Shown one piece after another: positions 9,375 through 19,807 of a stretch of DNA of 64,000 nucleotides. Position 1 is the stretch's first letter; every line of letters starts with the position of its first letter. The notes below the pieces were generated by a model. It saw nothing but the letters and a program-made list of their open reading frames with translations. It made no database searches and was not told where the DNA came from. The stretch spans positions 124,001 through 188,000 of the forward strand of contig NZ_MUNQ01000007.1 of the NCBI RefSeq assembly GCF_002001165.1. The letters are read 5' to 3'. Position numbers and translations under genes: made by a program. This stretch comes from Rhodanobacter sp. C05 (lineage in GTDB: Bacteria > Pseudomonadota > Gammaproteobacteria > Xanthomonadales > Rhodanobacteraceae).

Positions 9375-10568
9375 ATGAAACCCGCCAACCACCTACCGAT
9401 TGAAGTCCGCGGCAGTGCCGCGCATCCGCTGGGCATGAGCCCGGCCCGATTCCTGCGCGACTACTGGCAGAAACGGCCGTTGCTGATCCGTCGTGCATTC
9501 ACGGATTTCAAGCCACCGCTGCAACCGGACGACCTGGCCGGCCTGGCCTGCGAAGATGGTGCATTGGCCCGGCTGATCATCCACGACGAGAAGCGTGACC
9601 GCTGGCACGTCAATCCCGGCCCGCTGACCGAGGCCGATTTCAGCAAGACTCCCAATACCAACTGGACCCTGCTGGTGCAGGATGTCGACAAGTGGGATGC
9701 GGACGTCGCCGGGCTGCTCGATCACTTCAGCTTCCTGCCGAGCTGGCGCGTGGACGACATCATGGTTTCCTACGCTGAGCCGGGTGGCGGTGTCGGTGCG
9801 CATGTTGACCAGTACGACGTCTTCCTGCTGCAGGGCCTGGGCCAGCGCCACTGGGCGATCAACGACGATCCGATGGCGCCGAAGGAATTCCGCCACGACG
9901 TGGAACTGAAGCAGCTCGCCCACTTCGAGCCCACCCACGAATGGCTGCTCGAACCGGGTGACATGCTGTATCTGCCGCCAGGCGTGCCGCACGACGGTGT
10001 GGCTTTCGGTGGCCCGTGCATGACGTTCTCGATCGGCATGCGCGCGCCCTCGCAAGCCGAACTGACCGGCGACCTCGCCGATCATATTGCCGAGCATCTG
10101 CCGGAAGAACTGCGTTATGCCGATCCGGACCTGAAACCGGCCAAGGCCAGCGGTGAGATCGATCGTGCCGCGATCGAGCGTCTGAAATCGGCCCTGCCGT
10201 TTGCCGCAGTGCTGCGTGACGACATGCTGCACGACTGGTTCGGCCGCTTCATCACCCGCTACCGCAACGCGCAGATACCGGCGCCGCTGGACAAGCCACT
10301 GAGCGAAGAGACATTGATCAAGCAGCTCGCTGCCGGCGCGCAGTTGCTACGTCATCCATGGTCACGGCTGGCCTGGAGCCAGGGCAAGTCCAACTGCACG
10401 CTATATGTCAGTGGCCACGCCTATCCGGCCACACCAGCGCTGGCACAGCAGCTTTGCGAACAACGCGTGCTCAGTTCCACCGGCAAACCGAACGCGACCG
10501 AACGCGCTCTGCTGCTGGCGCTGGTCAATGACGGCCATCTATTGCCGAGCAAATCCCGCCGTCGATGA
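9375..10568 (+). CDS. roxA: Ribosomal protein uL16 arginine hydroxylase (JmjC/cupin oxygenase)
   Basis: Fe(II)/2-oxoglutarate oxygenase of the YcfD/RoxA family (397 residues), which in E. coli hydroxylates an arginine of ribosomal protein L16. The JmjC core carries the HxD iron ligands in GAHVDQYDVF (H143, D145) and the distal histidine in LPPGVPHDGVAF (about residue 206). The C-terminal dimerisation and winged-helix part follows. The N-terminal SPARFLRDYWQKRPLLIRRAF is typical of the family. The stop overlaps the next gene by 4 bp (ATGA), so the two are co-translated. Functional assignment is by family. Confidence 0.9.
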   Translation: MKPANHLPIEVRGSAAHPLGMSPARFLRDYWQKRPLLIRRAFTDFKPPLQPDDLAGLACEDGALARLIIHDEKRDRWHVNPGPLTEADFSKTPNTNWTLLVQDVDKWDADVAGLLDHFSFLPSWRVDDIMVSYAEPGGGVGAHVDQYDVFLLQGLGQRHWAINDDPMAPKEFRHDVELKQLAHFEPTHEWLLEPGDMLYLPPGVPHDGVAFGGPCMTFSIGMRAPSQAELTGDLADHIAEHLPEELRYADPDLKPAKASGEIDRAAIERLKSALPFAAVLRDDMLHDWFGRFITRYRNAQIPAPLDKPLSEETLIKQLAAGAQLLRHPWSRLAWSQGKSNCTLYVSGHAYPATPALAQQLCEQRVLSSTGKPNATERALLLALVNDGHLLPSKSRRR

Positions 10569-11515
10569 AACTGCAGAACTTCCACGTCGAAGTCGCCGAA
10601 TGGTCGCGCGAGGATCAGCGCACGGCCCTGCTCGATTTGCGCTACACGGTATTCGTGCAGGAACAAGGCGTTCCCGAGGCACGCGAGCGGGACGGCCTCG
10701 ATGTGGATTGCTGGCACGTGCTGGCACGAGACGAAGCCGGCCAGCCGATCGGCTGCGGCCGGCTCACGCCGGCGCGCAAGATCGGCCGCATGGCCGTGTT
10801 GCCGACATGGCGTGGCCAGGGTGTCGGCGTGGCCTTGCTGCGTGAACTGATCGGACGCGCCCGCACCCAAGGCTTGCCGGAAGTCGCACTGGATGCCCAG
10901 GTCAGTGCACTCGGTTTCTACGAACGCGAAGGTTTCATTGCCTATGGCGATGAATTCGAGGACGCCGGCCTGCCGCACCGGAGCATGCGCCTGTCCCTGC
11001 CAGCGGACAGCATCGACGACGCACCAGCACGTGACATCGGTGCCTTGCCTGCCACCACGCGCAGCGAAACCGCCGCAGCGCGACTGCAGTTGCTGGGCGA
11101 GGCACGACATCGGTTGGCCATCTACATGCCGCAGCTTGGCAACGACAGCTACGCCAGCATGGAAGAACTGGCCGAACTGCGGCGCATCGCGACCTCCGGT
11201 CGCAGCGCGCAGATCCGCATCCTGCTGCATGACCCCGAGGCGGCCTTGCGCAACGACCATCGGCTGATCACGCTGGCGCAGCGCCTCCCGAGCATGATCC
11301 AGATCCGCATGCCGGTGGAGGAAGCCGATCTGACCTACGCTTCGGCCTATCTGCTCAACGACCTCGGTGGCTATCTGTTTCTGCCCGAGGCAGGTCGTGC
11401 CCAGGGCCGCGCAGCCCGTCACGACCGGGCTGCACACGCACCCCTGCAGCAGCATTTCAATGAAGTATGGGAGCGTGCCGAGCGCGCCGGCATGCTGCAG
11501 ACGCTGGATATCTAG
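10565..11515 (+). CDS. GNAT acetyltransferase with additional C-terminal domain
   Basis: The N-terminal half (about 1-145) is a GNAT fold of the ElaA-like kind: acetyl-CoA motif MAVLPTWRGQGVGVALL (RGQGVG at 83-88) and LDAQVSALGFYEREGF. The C-terminal half (about 165-316) is not GNAT. It contains SYASMEELAELRRIATSGRSAQIRILL-type alpha/beta sequence and resembles the uncharacterised domain (DUF7931-type) seen fused to acetyltransferases in this order; it may be a phospholipase-D-like remnant, but I see no HKD motif. It overlaps roxA by 4 bp, which may link it to ribosome or protein modification. The substrate is unknown. Confidence 0.75.
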   Translation: MKLQNFHVEVAEWSREDQRTALLDLRYTVFVQEQGVPEARERDGLDVDCWHVLARDEAGQPIGCGRLTPARKIGRMAVLPTWRGQGVGVALLRELIGRARTQGLPEVALDAQVSALGFYEREGFIAYGDEFEDAGLPHRSMRLSLPADSIDDAPARDIGALPATTRSETAAARLQLLGEARHRLAIYMPQLGNDSYASMEELAELRRIATSGRSAQIRILLHDPEAALRNDHRLITLAQRLPSMIQIRMPVEEADLTYASAYLLNDLGGYLFLPEAGRAQGRAARHDRAAHAPLQQHFNEVWERAERAGMLQTLDI

Positions 11516-11811
11516 CTGCAAGCTGCGACTGAACACCAGCTGGCCGCCTGCCGCGGACACCAACTCACGGCAACAACCATGAAAGTGCATGAAACCGGTG
11601 TCTGCACCGCATGCCGATGGCACGGCGCCTGCCCACAGCCCATTTCCTGCCGCTTTCGGGGTGTCGCGGCGCAGCAGGCCAAGGCTATAATTGACCGGAT
11701 TCTCTCCACTCGTCCGTTTGAGCGGTTGGTCGGACTTGAAAACCGACATAACGCTGCGACTTCCCAGCTCACACGGATGGCTGCAAGCATCCCTTCCCTG
11801 CCGGTGGTGAC
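11516..11811. other. Intergenic region and leader of sucA
   Basis: 296 bp with no supported gene; a 78-codon open frame here has no recognisable features. It contains a perfect -10 hexamer TATAAT at 11686-11691, but the matching -35 position is GC-rich and poor, so any promoter there probably needs an activator. A sucA leader of roughly 110 nt would follow. Confidence 0.45.
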
Positions 11812-14649
11812 GTGAGTACAAACCTGATCCGCGAGTTCTTCGATTCCTCCCAACTCGCTGGCGGCAACGCCGATTACGTCGAATCGCTTTATGACGCCTG
11901 GTTGGCCGACACCTCTTCGGTGTCTGCCGATTGGGCCAGGTACTTTGAGACCTTCAAGGGCCGTGAGTCGGGAGACGTATCCCATACCGCGGCCATTGCA
12001 CGTATCGAGGCCGCCCAGAGGCAGCGCCATGTCAACGGCGCAGCCGCTCCGATGAGTGACGAGCACGCACGCAAACAGGCCGGTGTGCTGCGCCTGCTGA
12101 CCGCCTACCGCTCGCGCGGCCACCTCGCCGCCAATCTCGACCCGCTCGGCCTTGCCGAGAAGATGCCTGCGCCGGATCTCGGCCTGGCCTTCCATGGCCT
12201 CACCGATGCCGACCTGAACACCGAATTCGATACCGGCAACTATGCCGGTAGCGGTCAACGCCTGAAGCTGGGCGACCTGTTGAGCCGCTTGCAGAAGACC
12301 TATGCCAGCACGATCGGCGCCGAGTTCATGCACATCAGCAACCATGAGCAGCGCCACTGGATCTACAGCCGGCTTGAGCAGGCTGCCGGCAAGAGTCCGC
12401 TGGACAAGGCCGGCAAGCAGCGCGTGCTGGACGGCCTGACCGCAGCCGAAGGCCTGGAACGCTATCTGCACACGAAATACGTGGGCCAGAAGCGCTTCTC
12501 GCTGGAGGGCGGCGACAGCCTGATCCCGATGATCGACGACGTCGTGCGTGCCGCTGGCGACAACGGCATCAAGGAGCTGGTGATCGGCATGGCCCATCGT
12601 GGCCGCCTCAACGTGCTGGTCAACATCCTCGGCAAGCCGCCGAAGACGCTGTTCGACGAGTTCGAGGGTCGCTTCGAGCATCCGGACGACCCCGCACACT
12701 CCGGTGACGTGAAGTACCACATGGGCTTCTCCGCCGACGTCAAGACGCCCAACGGCGGCACGCACGTCGCGCTGGCGTTCAACCCGTCGCACCTGGAAAT
12801 CGTCAATCCGGTGGTGACCGGTTCGGTGCATGCGCGCCAGACCCGCCGCCGCGACACCATGCACACGCAGTCGATGGCCGTGGTGATCCACGGTGATGCC
12901 GCGCTGGCCGGCCAGGGCGTGAACATGGAACTGTTCAACATGTCGCAGGCCCGCGGCTTCAAGATCGGCGGCAGCCTGCACATCGTGGTGAACAACCAGG
13001 TGGGCTTCACCACCTCGAATCCGCAGGACGCCCGCTCCACCATGTACTGCACCGATCTGGCCAAGATGGTCAATGCGCCGGTGCTGCACGTGAACGGCGA
13101 CGATCCGGAAGCAGTGATTGCCGTCACCCGCCTCGCCTATGATTTCCGCAAGCAGTTCCGCAAGGATGTGGTGATCGACCTGGTCTGCTACCGCCGCCAC
13201 GGTCACAACGAGGCCGACGAGCCGGCCGCCACCCAGCCGGTGATGTACCAGATCATCCGCGCCCGCCCGACCACGCGCGACCTCTACCAGCAGCAGCTGG
13301 TGAAGGATGGCGTGCTGGCCGAGGGCGACGCCCAGAAACAGTTCGAGGCCTATCGCGACCGTCTGGAAACCGGCGACACGATGACCGAGCTGGATCCCTC
13401 GCCGGCACGCGATATCCATATCGACTGGGCCCGCTTCAACGGCAAGCTGTCGACCAAGACCGATACCAGCGTGCCCAGGCAGCGGCTGGTCGAGCTGGCC
13501 AACACGATTCTCGACCTGCCGAAGGATATGGTGCTGCAGGCGCGCGTGGCCAAGATCTACGACGATCGCCGCAAGATGGCTGCCGGCGAGCTGCCCGGTG
13601 ACTGGGGCTTTGCCGAGAATCTGGCCTACGCCACCTTGATCGACCAGCAGCACAACCTGCGTCTGGTCGGCCAGGATTCCGGCCGCGGCACATTCTTCCA
13701 CCGTCATGCCGTGTTGCACGACCAGAAGGACGGCCATACTTATATGCCGCTGGCGATGGTGCGCGAAGGCGCCGACGTCGAAGTGATCGATTCCCTGCTC
13801 AGCGAGGAAGCGGTCATGGCGTTCGAATACGGCCACGCCACGACCGATCCCGATACGCTGCATATCTGGGAGGCCCAGTTCGGCGACTTCGCCAATGGTG
13901 CCCAGGTGGTGATCGACCAGTTCATCAGCTCCGGCGAATCGAAGTGGAACCGCCTGTGCGGTCTGGCGCTGTTCCTGCCGCACGGCTATGAAGGCCAGGG
14001 TCCGGAACATTCCTCCGCACGTCTGGAGCGCTTCCTGCAGCTGTGCGCATTCGACAACATGCAGGTCTGCGTGCCGACCACGCCGGCGCAGGATTTCCAC
14101 ATGATCCGCCGGCAGATGCTGCGCCCGGTGCGCAAGCCGCTGATCGTGATGACGCCGAAATCACTGCTACGCCACAAGCTGGCGGTGTCCACGCTGGACG
14201 AGCTGGCCAACGGCAGCTTCCAGCTGGTGATCGGCGAGCATCGCGAACTGCAGGCGAAGAAGGTCAAGCGGGTCGTGCTGTGCTCGGGCAAGGTCTATTA
14301 CGACCTGCTGGAAGAATCCGACAAGCGCGGCTTGCAGGATGTCGCCATCGTGCGCGTCGAGCAGCTGTACCCGTTCCCGCGTGCCGAAGTCACCGCCGAA
14401 CTGGACAAGTATCCTTCCGCCAAGGAAGTGATCTGGTGCCAGGAAGAGCCGATGAACCAGGGCGCATGGTTCCAGATCCGTCATCACCTGCAAGCCTGCA
14501 TCGGCAGCAAGCACAGCCTTTCCTACGCGGGGCGCGCTCGCTCGCCGGCACCGGCTGCCGGTCATCTCAACACCCATGTTGCCGAACAGGCAGCGCTCGT
14601 CGAGCAGGCACTGGTCGCGCCAGTCGGCACCGACCACGCGGCAGAATAA
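11812..14649 (+). CDS. sucA: 2-oxoglutarate dehydrogenase E1 component
   Basis: Thiamine-diphosphate decarboxylase of the TCA-cycle 2-oxoglutarate dehydrogenase complex. The 945-residue protein begins MSTNLIREFFDSSQLAGGN, the usual peripheral-subunit-binding-like N-terminus of OdhA/SucA. It carries FSLEGGDSLIPM, GMAHRGRLNVL, the ThDP motif around VHVNGDDPEAV with DLVCYRRHGHNE, and the transketolase-like C-terminal part with AVMAFEYGHATTDP. The start is GTG at 11812 with GGTGGTGA directly upstream; no better ATG exists. It is first in sucA-sucB-lpdA, with 15 bp to sucB. Confidence 0.96.
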   Translation: MSTNLIREFFDSSQLAGGNADYVESLYDAWLADTSSVSADWARYFETFKGRESGDVSHTAAIARIEAAQRQRHVNGAAAPMSDEHARKQAGVLRLLTAYRSRGHLAANLDPLGLAEKMPAPDLGLAFHGLTDADLNTEFDTGNYAGSGQRLKLGDLLSRLQKTYASTIGAEFMHISNHEQRHWIYSRLEQAAGKSPLDKAGKQRVLDGLTAAEGLERYLHTKYVGQKRFSLEGGDSLIPMIDDVVRAAGDNGIKELVIGMAHRGRLNVLVNILGKPPKTLFDEFEGRFEHPDDPAHSGDVKYHMGFSADVKTPNGGTHVALAFNPSHLEIVNPVVTGSVHARQTRRRDTMHTQSMAVVIHGDAALAGQGVNMELFNMSQARGFKIGGSLHIVVNNQVGFTTSNPQDARSTMYCTDLAKMVNAPVLHVNGDDPEAVIAVTRLAYDFRKQFRKDVVIDLVCYRRHGHNEADEPAATQPVMYQIIRARPTTRDLYQQQLVKDGVLAEGDAQKQFEAYRDRLETGDTMTELDPSPARDIHIDWARFNGKLSTKTDTSVPRQRLVELANTILDLPKDMVLQARVAKIYDDRRKMAAGELPGDWGFAENLAYATLIDQQHNLRLVGQDSGRGTFFHRHAVLHDQKDGHTYMPLAMVREGADVEVIDSLLSEEAVMAFEYGHATTDPDTLHIWEAQFGDFANGAQVVIDQFISSGESKWNRLCGLALFLPHGYEGQGPEHSSARLERFLQLCAFDNMQVCVPTTPAQDFHMIRRQMLRPVRKPLIVMTPKSLLRHKLAVSTLDELANGSFQLVIGEHRELQAKKVKRVVLCSGKVYYDLLEESDKRGLQDVAIVRVEQLYPFPRAEVTAELDKYPSAKEVIWCQEEPMNQGAWFQIRHHLQACIGSKHSLSYAGRARSPAPAAGHLNTHVAEQAALVEQALVAPVGTDHAAE

Positions 14650-14664
14650 AAACCAAGGATACCT

Positions 14665-15861
14665 ATGTCCATCGAAGTCAAAGTCCCCGTTCTGCCCGAG
14701 TCCGTCTCCGACGCCACCATCGCCAGCTGGCACAAGAAGGCCGGCGACGCGGTGAAGCGCGACGAGAACCTGGTCGATCTCGAAACCGACAAGGTGGTGC
14801 TGGAAGTGCCCTCGCCGGTCGATGGCGTACTGAAGGAGATCCGCCAGCAGGTCGGCGACACGGTCAACAGTCAGCAGATCATCGCGATCATCGAGGAAGG
14901 TGCGGTTGCTGCCGCACCGGATCCGGTCGCAGCACCTGCAGCTGCGACACCGGCTCCGGCCGCCCCCAAGCCTGCTGCCAAGGGTGCCGCGGATCTCTCC
15001 CCGGCTGGCCTGCGCGTCGCCACCGAGCAGAGCATCGATCCGTCCAAGGTCGCCGGCACCGGCCGCGACGGCCGCGTGACCAAGGAAGACCTGGTCAATT
15101 ACGGCAAAGGCGGTAACGCTCCAATCGCAGCTGCGCCGGCCGCCGCACCGACGCCTGGCTCGCGTCCGGAAGAGCGCGTGCCGATGACCCGCATGCGCGC
15201 CAAGATCGCCGAGCGCCTGATGCAGTCCAAGAACTCGATCGCCATGCTGACCTCGTTCAACGAGGTGAATCTGGCCGAGGTGGTGAAGATGCGCAAGACA
15301 CTGGGCGAGCAGTTCGAAAAGTCGAACGGCGTCAAGCTCGGCTTCATGAGCTTCTTCGTCAAGGCCACTGCCGAGGCGCTGAAGCGTCACCCGATCGTCA
15401 ACGCGTCGGTCGACGGCAACGACATCATCTATCACGGCTACCAGGACATCTCGATCGCGGTGTCCACCGAGAAAGGTCTGGTCACGCCGGTGCTGCGCGA
15501 CGTGCAGGACATGAGTTTCGCCGATATCGAGAAGGGCATCATGGCGTACGCCAAGAAAGCCCGTGACGGCAAACTCGGCCTGGACGACCTGCAGGGCGGC
15601 ACCTTCACGATCACCAATGGCGGCACCTTCGGCTCGCTGCTGTCCACGCCAATCGTCAATCCGCCGCAGAGCGCGATCCTCGGCATGCACACGATCAAGG
15701 ATCGCGCCATCATCGAGAACGGCCAGGTCATTGCCGCCCCGATGATGTATATCGCGATCTCCTACGACCATCGCATCATCGACGGCAAGGACGCGGTGCT
15801 GTTCCTGGTCGACATCAAGAACCAGCTCGAGAATCCGCAACGTATGCTGCTCGGACTCTGA
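14665..15861 (+). CDS. sucB: Dihydrolipoyllysine-residue succinyltransferase (E2 of 2-oxoglutarate dehydrogenase)
   Basis: E2 core of the 2-oxoglutarate dehydrogenase complex. A single lipoyl domain lies at 1-80 with the lipoylated lysine in [10 protein letters not shown] (K43). An Ala/Pro-rich linker follows, then the E1/E3-binding domain (about 108-145, [11 protein letters not shown]...[11 protein letters not shown]), a second flexible linker and the catalytic acyltransferase domain from about 165 to 398, ending with the active-site [13 protein letters not shown]. The ATG has AAGGA upstream. It sits between sucA (15 bp) and lpdA (164 bp, with a perfect palindrome). Confidence 0.96.
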   Translation: MSIEVKVPVLPESVSDATIASWHKKAGDAVKRDENLVDLETDKVVLEVPSPVDGVLKEIRQQVGDTVNSQQIIAIIEEGAVAAAPDPVAAPAAATPAPAAPKPAAKGAADLSPAGLRVATEQSIDPSKVAGTGRDGRVTKEDLVNYGKGGNAPIAAAPAAAPTPGSRPEERVPMTRMRAKIAERLMQSKNSIAMLTSFNEVNLAEVVKMRKTLGEQFEKSNGVKLGFMSFFVKATAEALKRHPIVNASVDGNDIIYHGYQDISIAVSTEKGLVTPVLRDVQDMSFADIEKGIMAYAKKARDGKLGLDDLQGGTFTITNGGTFGSLLSTPIVNPPQSAILGMHTIKDRAIIENGQVIAAPMMYIAISYDHRIIDGKDAVLFLVDIKNQLENPQRMLLGL

Positions 15862-15870
15862 TCGCTGCGC

Positions 15871-15898
15871 CACCTTGATCGCCATGGCGATCAAGGTG
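15871..15898. repeat. Perfect 28-bp palindrome between sucB and lpdA
   Basis: Two 13-bp arms (15871-15883 and 15886-15898, CACCTTGATCGCC and its complement) around a 2-bp centre, starting 9 bp after the sucB stop. There is no T-run, so it is not a standard terminator. It could be an mRNA-processing or stabilising hairpin, or a protein-binding site, separating sucAB from lpdA expression. Confidence 0.75.
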
Positions 15899-15899
15899 A

Positions 15900-17450
<1,551 letters not shown>

Positions 17451-17506
17451 GGTCAGGACGACTTCATGCCGTGCAGGCCATGGATGGCCGGTGACACGGA
17501 ATCCGC

Positions 17507-17545
17507 GGCCCGCTCGTGGCGACATGAGCGGGCCATTTGCTTTTG
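17507..17545 (+). terminator. Rho-independent terminator after lpdA
   Basis: Nine-bp stem GGCCCGCTC (17507-17515) with GAGCGGGCC (17526-17534), a 10-nt loop, followed by a T-rich stretch (atttgctttt). It lies about 55 bp after the lpdA stop and closes the sucA-sucB-lpdA operon. Confidence 0.8.
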
Positions 17546-17570
17546 TGACATATGCCGAAGCACTCTTCAC

Positions 17571-17653
17571 CGTCATTCCAGCGCAAGCTGGAACCCAGCG
17601 ACTTTAGCGCCTGAGGCCGAAGGCACTGGATTCCAGCTTGCACTGGAATGACG
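17571..17653. repeat. Imperfect 28-bp inverted-repeat element (dispersed-repeat type)
   Basis: Arms 17571-17598 and 17626-17653 match at 26 of 28 positions in inverted orientation, and each arm contains its own small dyad (TTCCAGCGCAAGCTGGAA). The start CGTCATTCCAG resembles the GTCATTCC repeats scattered through many proteobacterial genomes. It sits between the lpdA terminator and the LOG gene. Its dispersed nature is inferred from the motif; only one copy was noticed here. Confidence 0.7.
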
Positions 17654-17684
17654 AACACTTTCTTCTGCGCACCACGATATTCCC

Positions 17685-18281
17685 ATGCCCAAGCCAAACT
17701 CTCTCTGCGTCTACTGCGGCTCCAGCCCCGGCCACCATCCCGAATACACCGAGCAAGCCCGTGCGTTTGGTACCGAAATGGCCCGTCGCGGCATCGCCCT
17801 GATCTACGGTGGCGGCAAGGTCGGCCTGATGGGCACCGTGGCCGATGCCGTGCTGGCAGGCGGCGGCAAGGTCATCGGCGTGATTCCGCGCCAGCTGGTG
17901 GAGCTCGAAGTGGCGCACCCCGGTCTGAGCGAGCTGCAGGTCGTCGAGACCATGCACCAGCGCAAGACGCGCATGTATGAACTGTCGGACGCGTTCGTCG
18001 CGTTGCCGGGTGGCTTCGGCACGATGGACGAGATGTTCGAGATGCTGACCTGGGCGCAGCTCGGCCTGCATCGCTATCCGTGCGCGTTCCTCGATGTACG
18101 TGGCTATTACAACGGCTTGCGTACCATGATGGATCACATGGTCAGCGAAGGTTTCGTGCGGGCCGGCCAGCGCGAAAGTGTGTGGCTCGGCGACTCGATG
18201 GCCGCACTGTTCGACTGGATGGACAGTTACGACGGTGGCAGCGCATCGCGCGTGATCGGCCCGTCCAGCATCAAGGCCTGA
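17685..18281 (+). CDS. LOG-family nucleoside 5'-monophosphate phosphoribohydrolase
   Basis: TIGR00730/LOG ("lonely guy") family protein of 198 residues, with the hallmark PGGFGTMDE (108-116) and the upstream MHQRK segment (90-94), plus the Rossmann-like GGGKVGLMG. Family members release free base from (cytokinin) nucleoside monophosphates, producing ribose 5-phosphate. In bacteria with no plant link the role may be purine-nucleotide turnover. It is 15 bp upstream of the acuI/yhdH-like gene, probably co-transcribed. The cytokinin label should be treated as a family name only. Confidence 0.85.
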   Translation: MPKPNSLCVYCGSSPGHHPEYTEQARAFGTEMARRGIALIYGGGKVGLMGTVADAVLAGGGKVIGVIPRQLVELEVAHPGLSELQVVETMHQRKTRMYELSDAFVALPGGFGTMDEMFEMLTWAQLGLHRYPCAFLDVRGYYNGLRTMMDHMVSEGFVRAGQRESVWLGDSMAALFDWMDSYDGGSASRVIGPSSIKA

Positions 18282-18296
18282 AACCGGAGATCCAGG

Positions 18297-19295
18297 ATGA
18301 GCACGTTCCGCGCCTTTCGCATCCACAACGATGATGCCGGCTATCGCGCCGGCATCGAGAGCATGACCGCTGATGCACTGTCGCCTGGCGAAGTGCTGGT
18401 CAAGGCTGCGTATTCGTCAGTGAACTTCAAGGATGCACTGGCCGGTACCGGCAAAGGCAAGATCCTGCGTCAGTTTCCGCTCAACGGCGGCATCGACGTG
18501 GCCGGCCATGTGGTTGCCTCCACCGATCCCGTGTTCAGGGAAGGCGATGCGGTGTTGTGCACTGGCTCAGGCTTGTCGGAAACCCGCGATGGTGGTTACG
18601 GTGAGTACGCGCGTCTCGACGCGCGCTGGACGATCCCGCTGCCGTCAGGCCTGAGCCTGCGCGAAAGCATGATCCTCGGCACCGCCGGCTTCACCGCTGC
18701 GCTGGCGTTGTTGCGCATGCATGACAACCGGCAGACGCCGGCGCTCGGGCCACTTGCCGTGACCGGGGCCAGTGGTGGCGTCGGCCAGCTTGCGATCGAT
18801 ATCTTCACCCGCGCCGGCTACGAAGTGCATGCGATCAGCGGCAAGGCCGATCACTTCGATTTCCTGCGCAGTCTCGGCGCAACATCGTGCGTCGACCGCC
18901 ATGCTCTCGCCTTCAGTGGCAAGCCGATGGATTCGGTTCGGTTCGGTGGCGCACTGGACAACGTCGGCGGCGCCATGCTGGCCGGCCTGCTGCCGCTGAT
19001 CGCGCCCTACGGCAATGTGGCGATCTGCGGCAATGCCGGCGGCATCGCGTTCGACAGCACCGTGATGCCGTTCATCATCCGCGGCGCCAGCCTGCTCGGC
19101 ATTGCTTCAGCCGGCACGGCCCGCGACATTCGCGACGAGGTCTGGCAGCATCTGGCCAGCGACTGGAAGCCGAGACACCTGGAGCGCATCGCCACGCGTG
19201 AAATCAGCCTCGATGAACTGCCCGGGGTGTTTGCGCACATGCTCGCCGGTGACTCGTTCGGCCGCACCTTGGTACGCATCGGCAGCACGGTTTGA
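18297..19295 (+). CDS. acuI: YhdH/AcuI-type NADPH-dependent acrylyl-CoA reductase (MDR superfamily)
   Basis: Zinc-free medium-chain dehydrogenase/reductase of 332 residues, close to the YhdH/YhfP quinone-oxidoreductase group whose characterised member AcuI reduces acryloyl-CoA to propionyl-CoA. The N-terminal catalytic domain has NFKDALAGTGKGKI and FPLNGGIDVAGHV. The Rossmann motif is TGASGGVGQLAIDIF, and the C-terminus has GRTLVRIG. The ATG has GGAG upstream. A zinc-site cysteine/histidine set is absent, as expected for the group. Substrate assignment rests on family similarity, so it could also be a general acrylate/quinone detoxification enzyme. Confidence 0.8.
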   Translation: MSTFRAFRIHNDDAGYRAGIESMTADALSPGEVLVKAAYSSVNFKDALAGTGKGKILRQFPLNGGIDVAGHVVASTDPVFREGDAVLCTGSGLSETRDGGYGEYARLDARWTIPLPSGLSLRESMILGTAGFTAALALLRMHDNRQTPALGPLAVTGASGGVGQLAIDIFTRAGYEVHAISGKADHFDFLRSLGATSCVDRHALAFSGKPMDSVRFGGALDNVGGAMLAGLLPLIAPYGNVAICGNAGGIAFDSTVMPFIIRGASLLGIASAGTARDIRDEVWQHLASDWKPRHLERIATREISLDELPGVFAHMLAGDSFGRTLVRIGSTV

Positions 19296-19306
19296 TGAAA
19301 CCATGC

Positions 19307-19335
19307 TTGGAAGTCGCTTCGCCACAGCTTAGAAT
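19307..19335 (+). promoter_or_regulatory. Sigma70-type promoter of pilH
   Basis: TTGGAA (19307-19312), 17-bp spacer, TAGAAT (19330-19335), placed between the acuI stop and the pilH ATG at 19365. Start point near 19342. Confidence 0.6.
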
Positions 19336-19364
19336 CAACGAAACTCGCTGGGGACCACCACCTT

Positions 19365-19730
19365 ATGGCACGTATCCTGATCGTCGACGATTCCCCGTCC
19401 CAGTTGCTGGGCATCAAGCGGATCGTCGAAAAACTCGGGCATGAGACTCTTTCCGCCGAAGACGGCGCCGCTGGCGTGGAAGTAGCCAAGCAGGAAAAAC
19501 CCGACCTGATCCTGATGGACGTGGTGATGCCCAATCTCAACGGATTCCAGGCCACCCGTACAATCAGCAAGAATGCCGACACCGCGCATATCCCGATCAT
19601 CCTGGTGACCACCAAGGATCAGGAAACCGATCGGGTCTGGGGCATGCGCCAAGGTGCGAAGGCCTACGTGACCAAGCCGATCAAGGAAGAGGAACTGGTC
19701 AAGGCGCTGAACGAGTTCCTGCCGCACTGA
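19365..19730 (+). CDS. pilH: PilH-like CheY response regulator of twitching motility
   Basis: Stand-alone receiver domain of 121 residues. The acidic pocket is in ILIVDDSPSQ, the phospho-acceptor is D52 in LILMDVVMPNLNG, VTTKDQETDRVWG is strongly PilH-like, and the conserved lysine is K104 in YVTKPI. In Pseudomonas PilH receives phosphate from ChpA and controls type IV pilus retraction together with PilG. The rest of a pil-chp cluster is not adjacent, so the gene stands alone with its own promoter and terminator, which is unusual compared with pilGHIJ arrangements. A second type IV pilus regulator gene, pilZ, is in the same window. Confidence 0.85.
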   Translation: MARILIVDDSPSQLLGIKRIVEKLGHETLSAEDGAAGVEVAKQEKPDLILMDVVMPNLNGFQATRTISKNADTAHIPIILVTTKDQETDRVWGMRQGAKAYVTKPIKEEELVKALNEFLPH

Positions 19731-19758
19731 GCCGATTCGGCAACGCTCCAGATTCAGC

Positions 19759-19785
19759 AAAACGGCGCCTCTCGGCGCCGTTTTT
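19759..19785. terminator. Bidirectional terminator between pilH and cbpA
   Basis: Eleven-bp perfect stem (19759-19769 with 19774-19784) around TCTC, with A-rich and T-rich flanks (AAAACGGCGCC / GGCGCCGTTTTT). It lies between convergent genes. Confidence 0.9.
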
Positions 19786-19807
19786 CATTGACTGACCGGG
19801 GCCCTGC

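Noticed and set aside
11579-11815. Possible 78-codon gene before sucA
   Set aside because: No Shine-Dalgarno, no conserved motif, overlaps the sucA start; more likely leader sequence.
11512-14100. 862-codon minus-strand open frame opposite sucA
   Set aside because: Antisense shadow of sucA, which is fully conserved on the plus strand.
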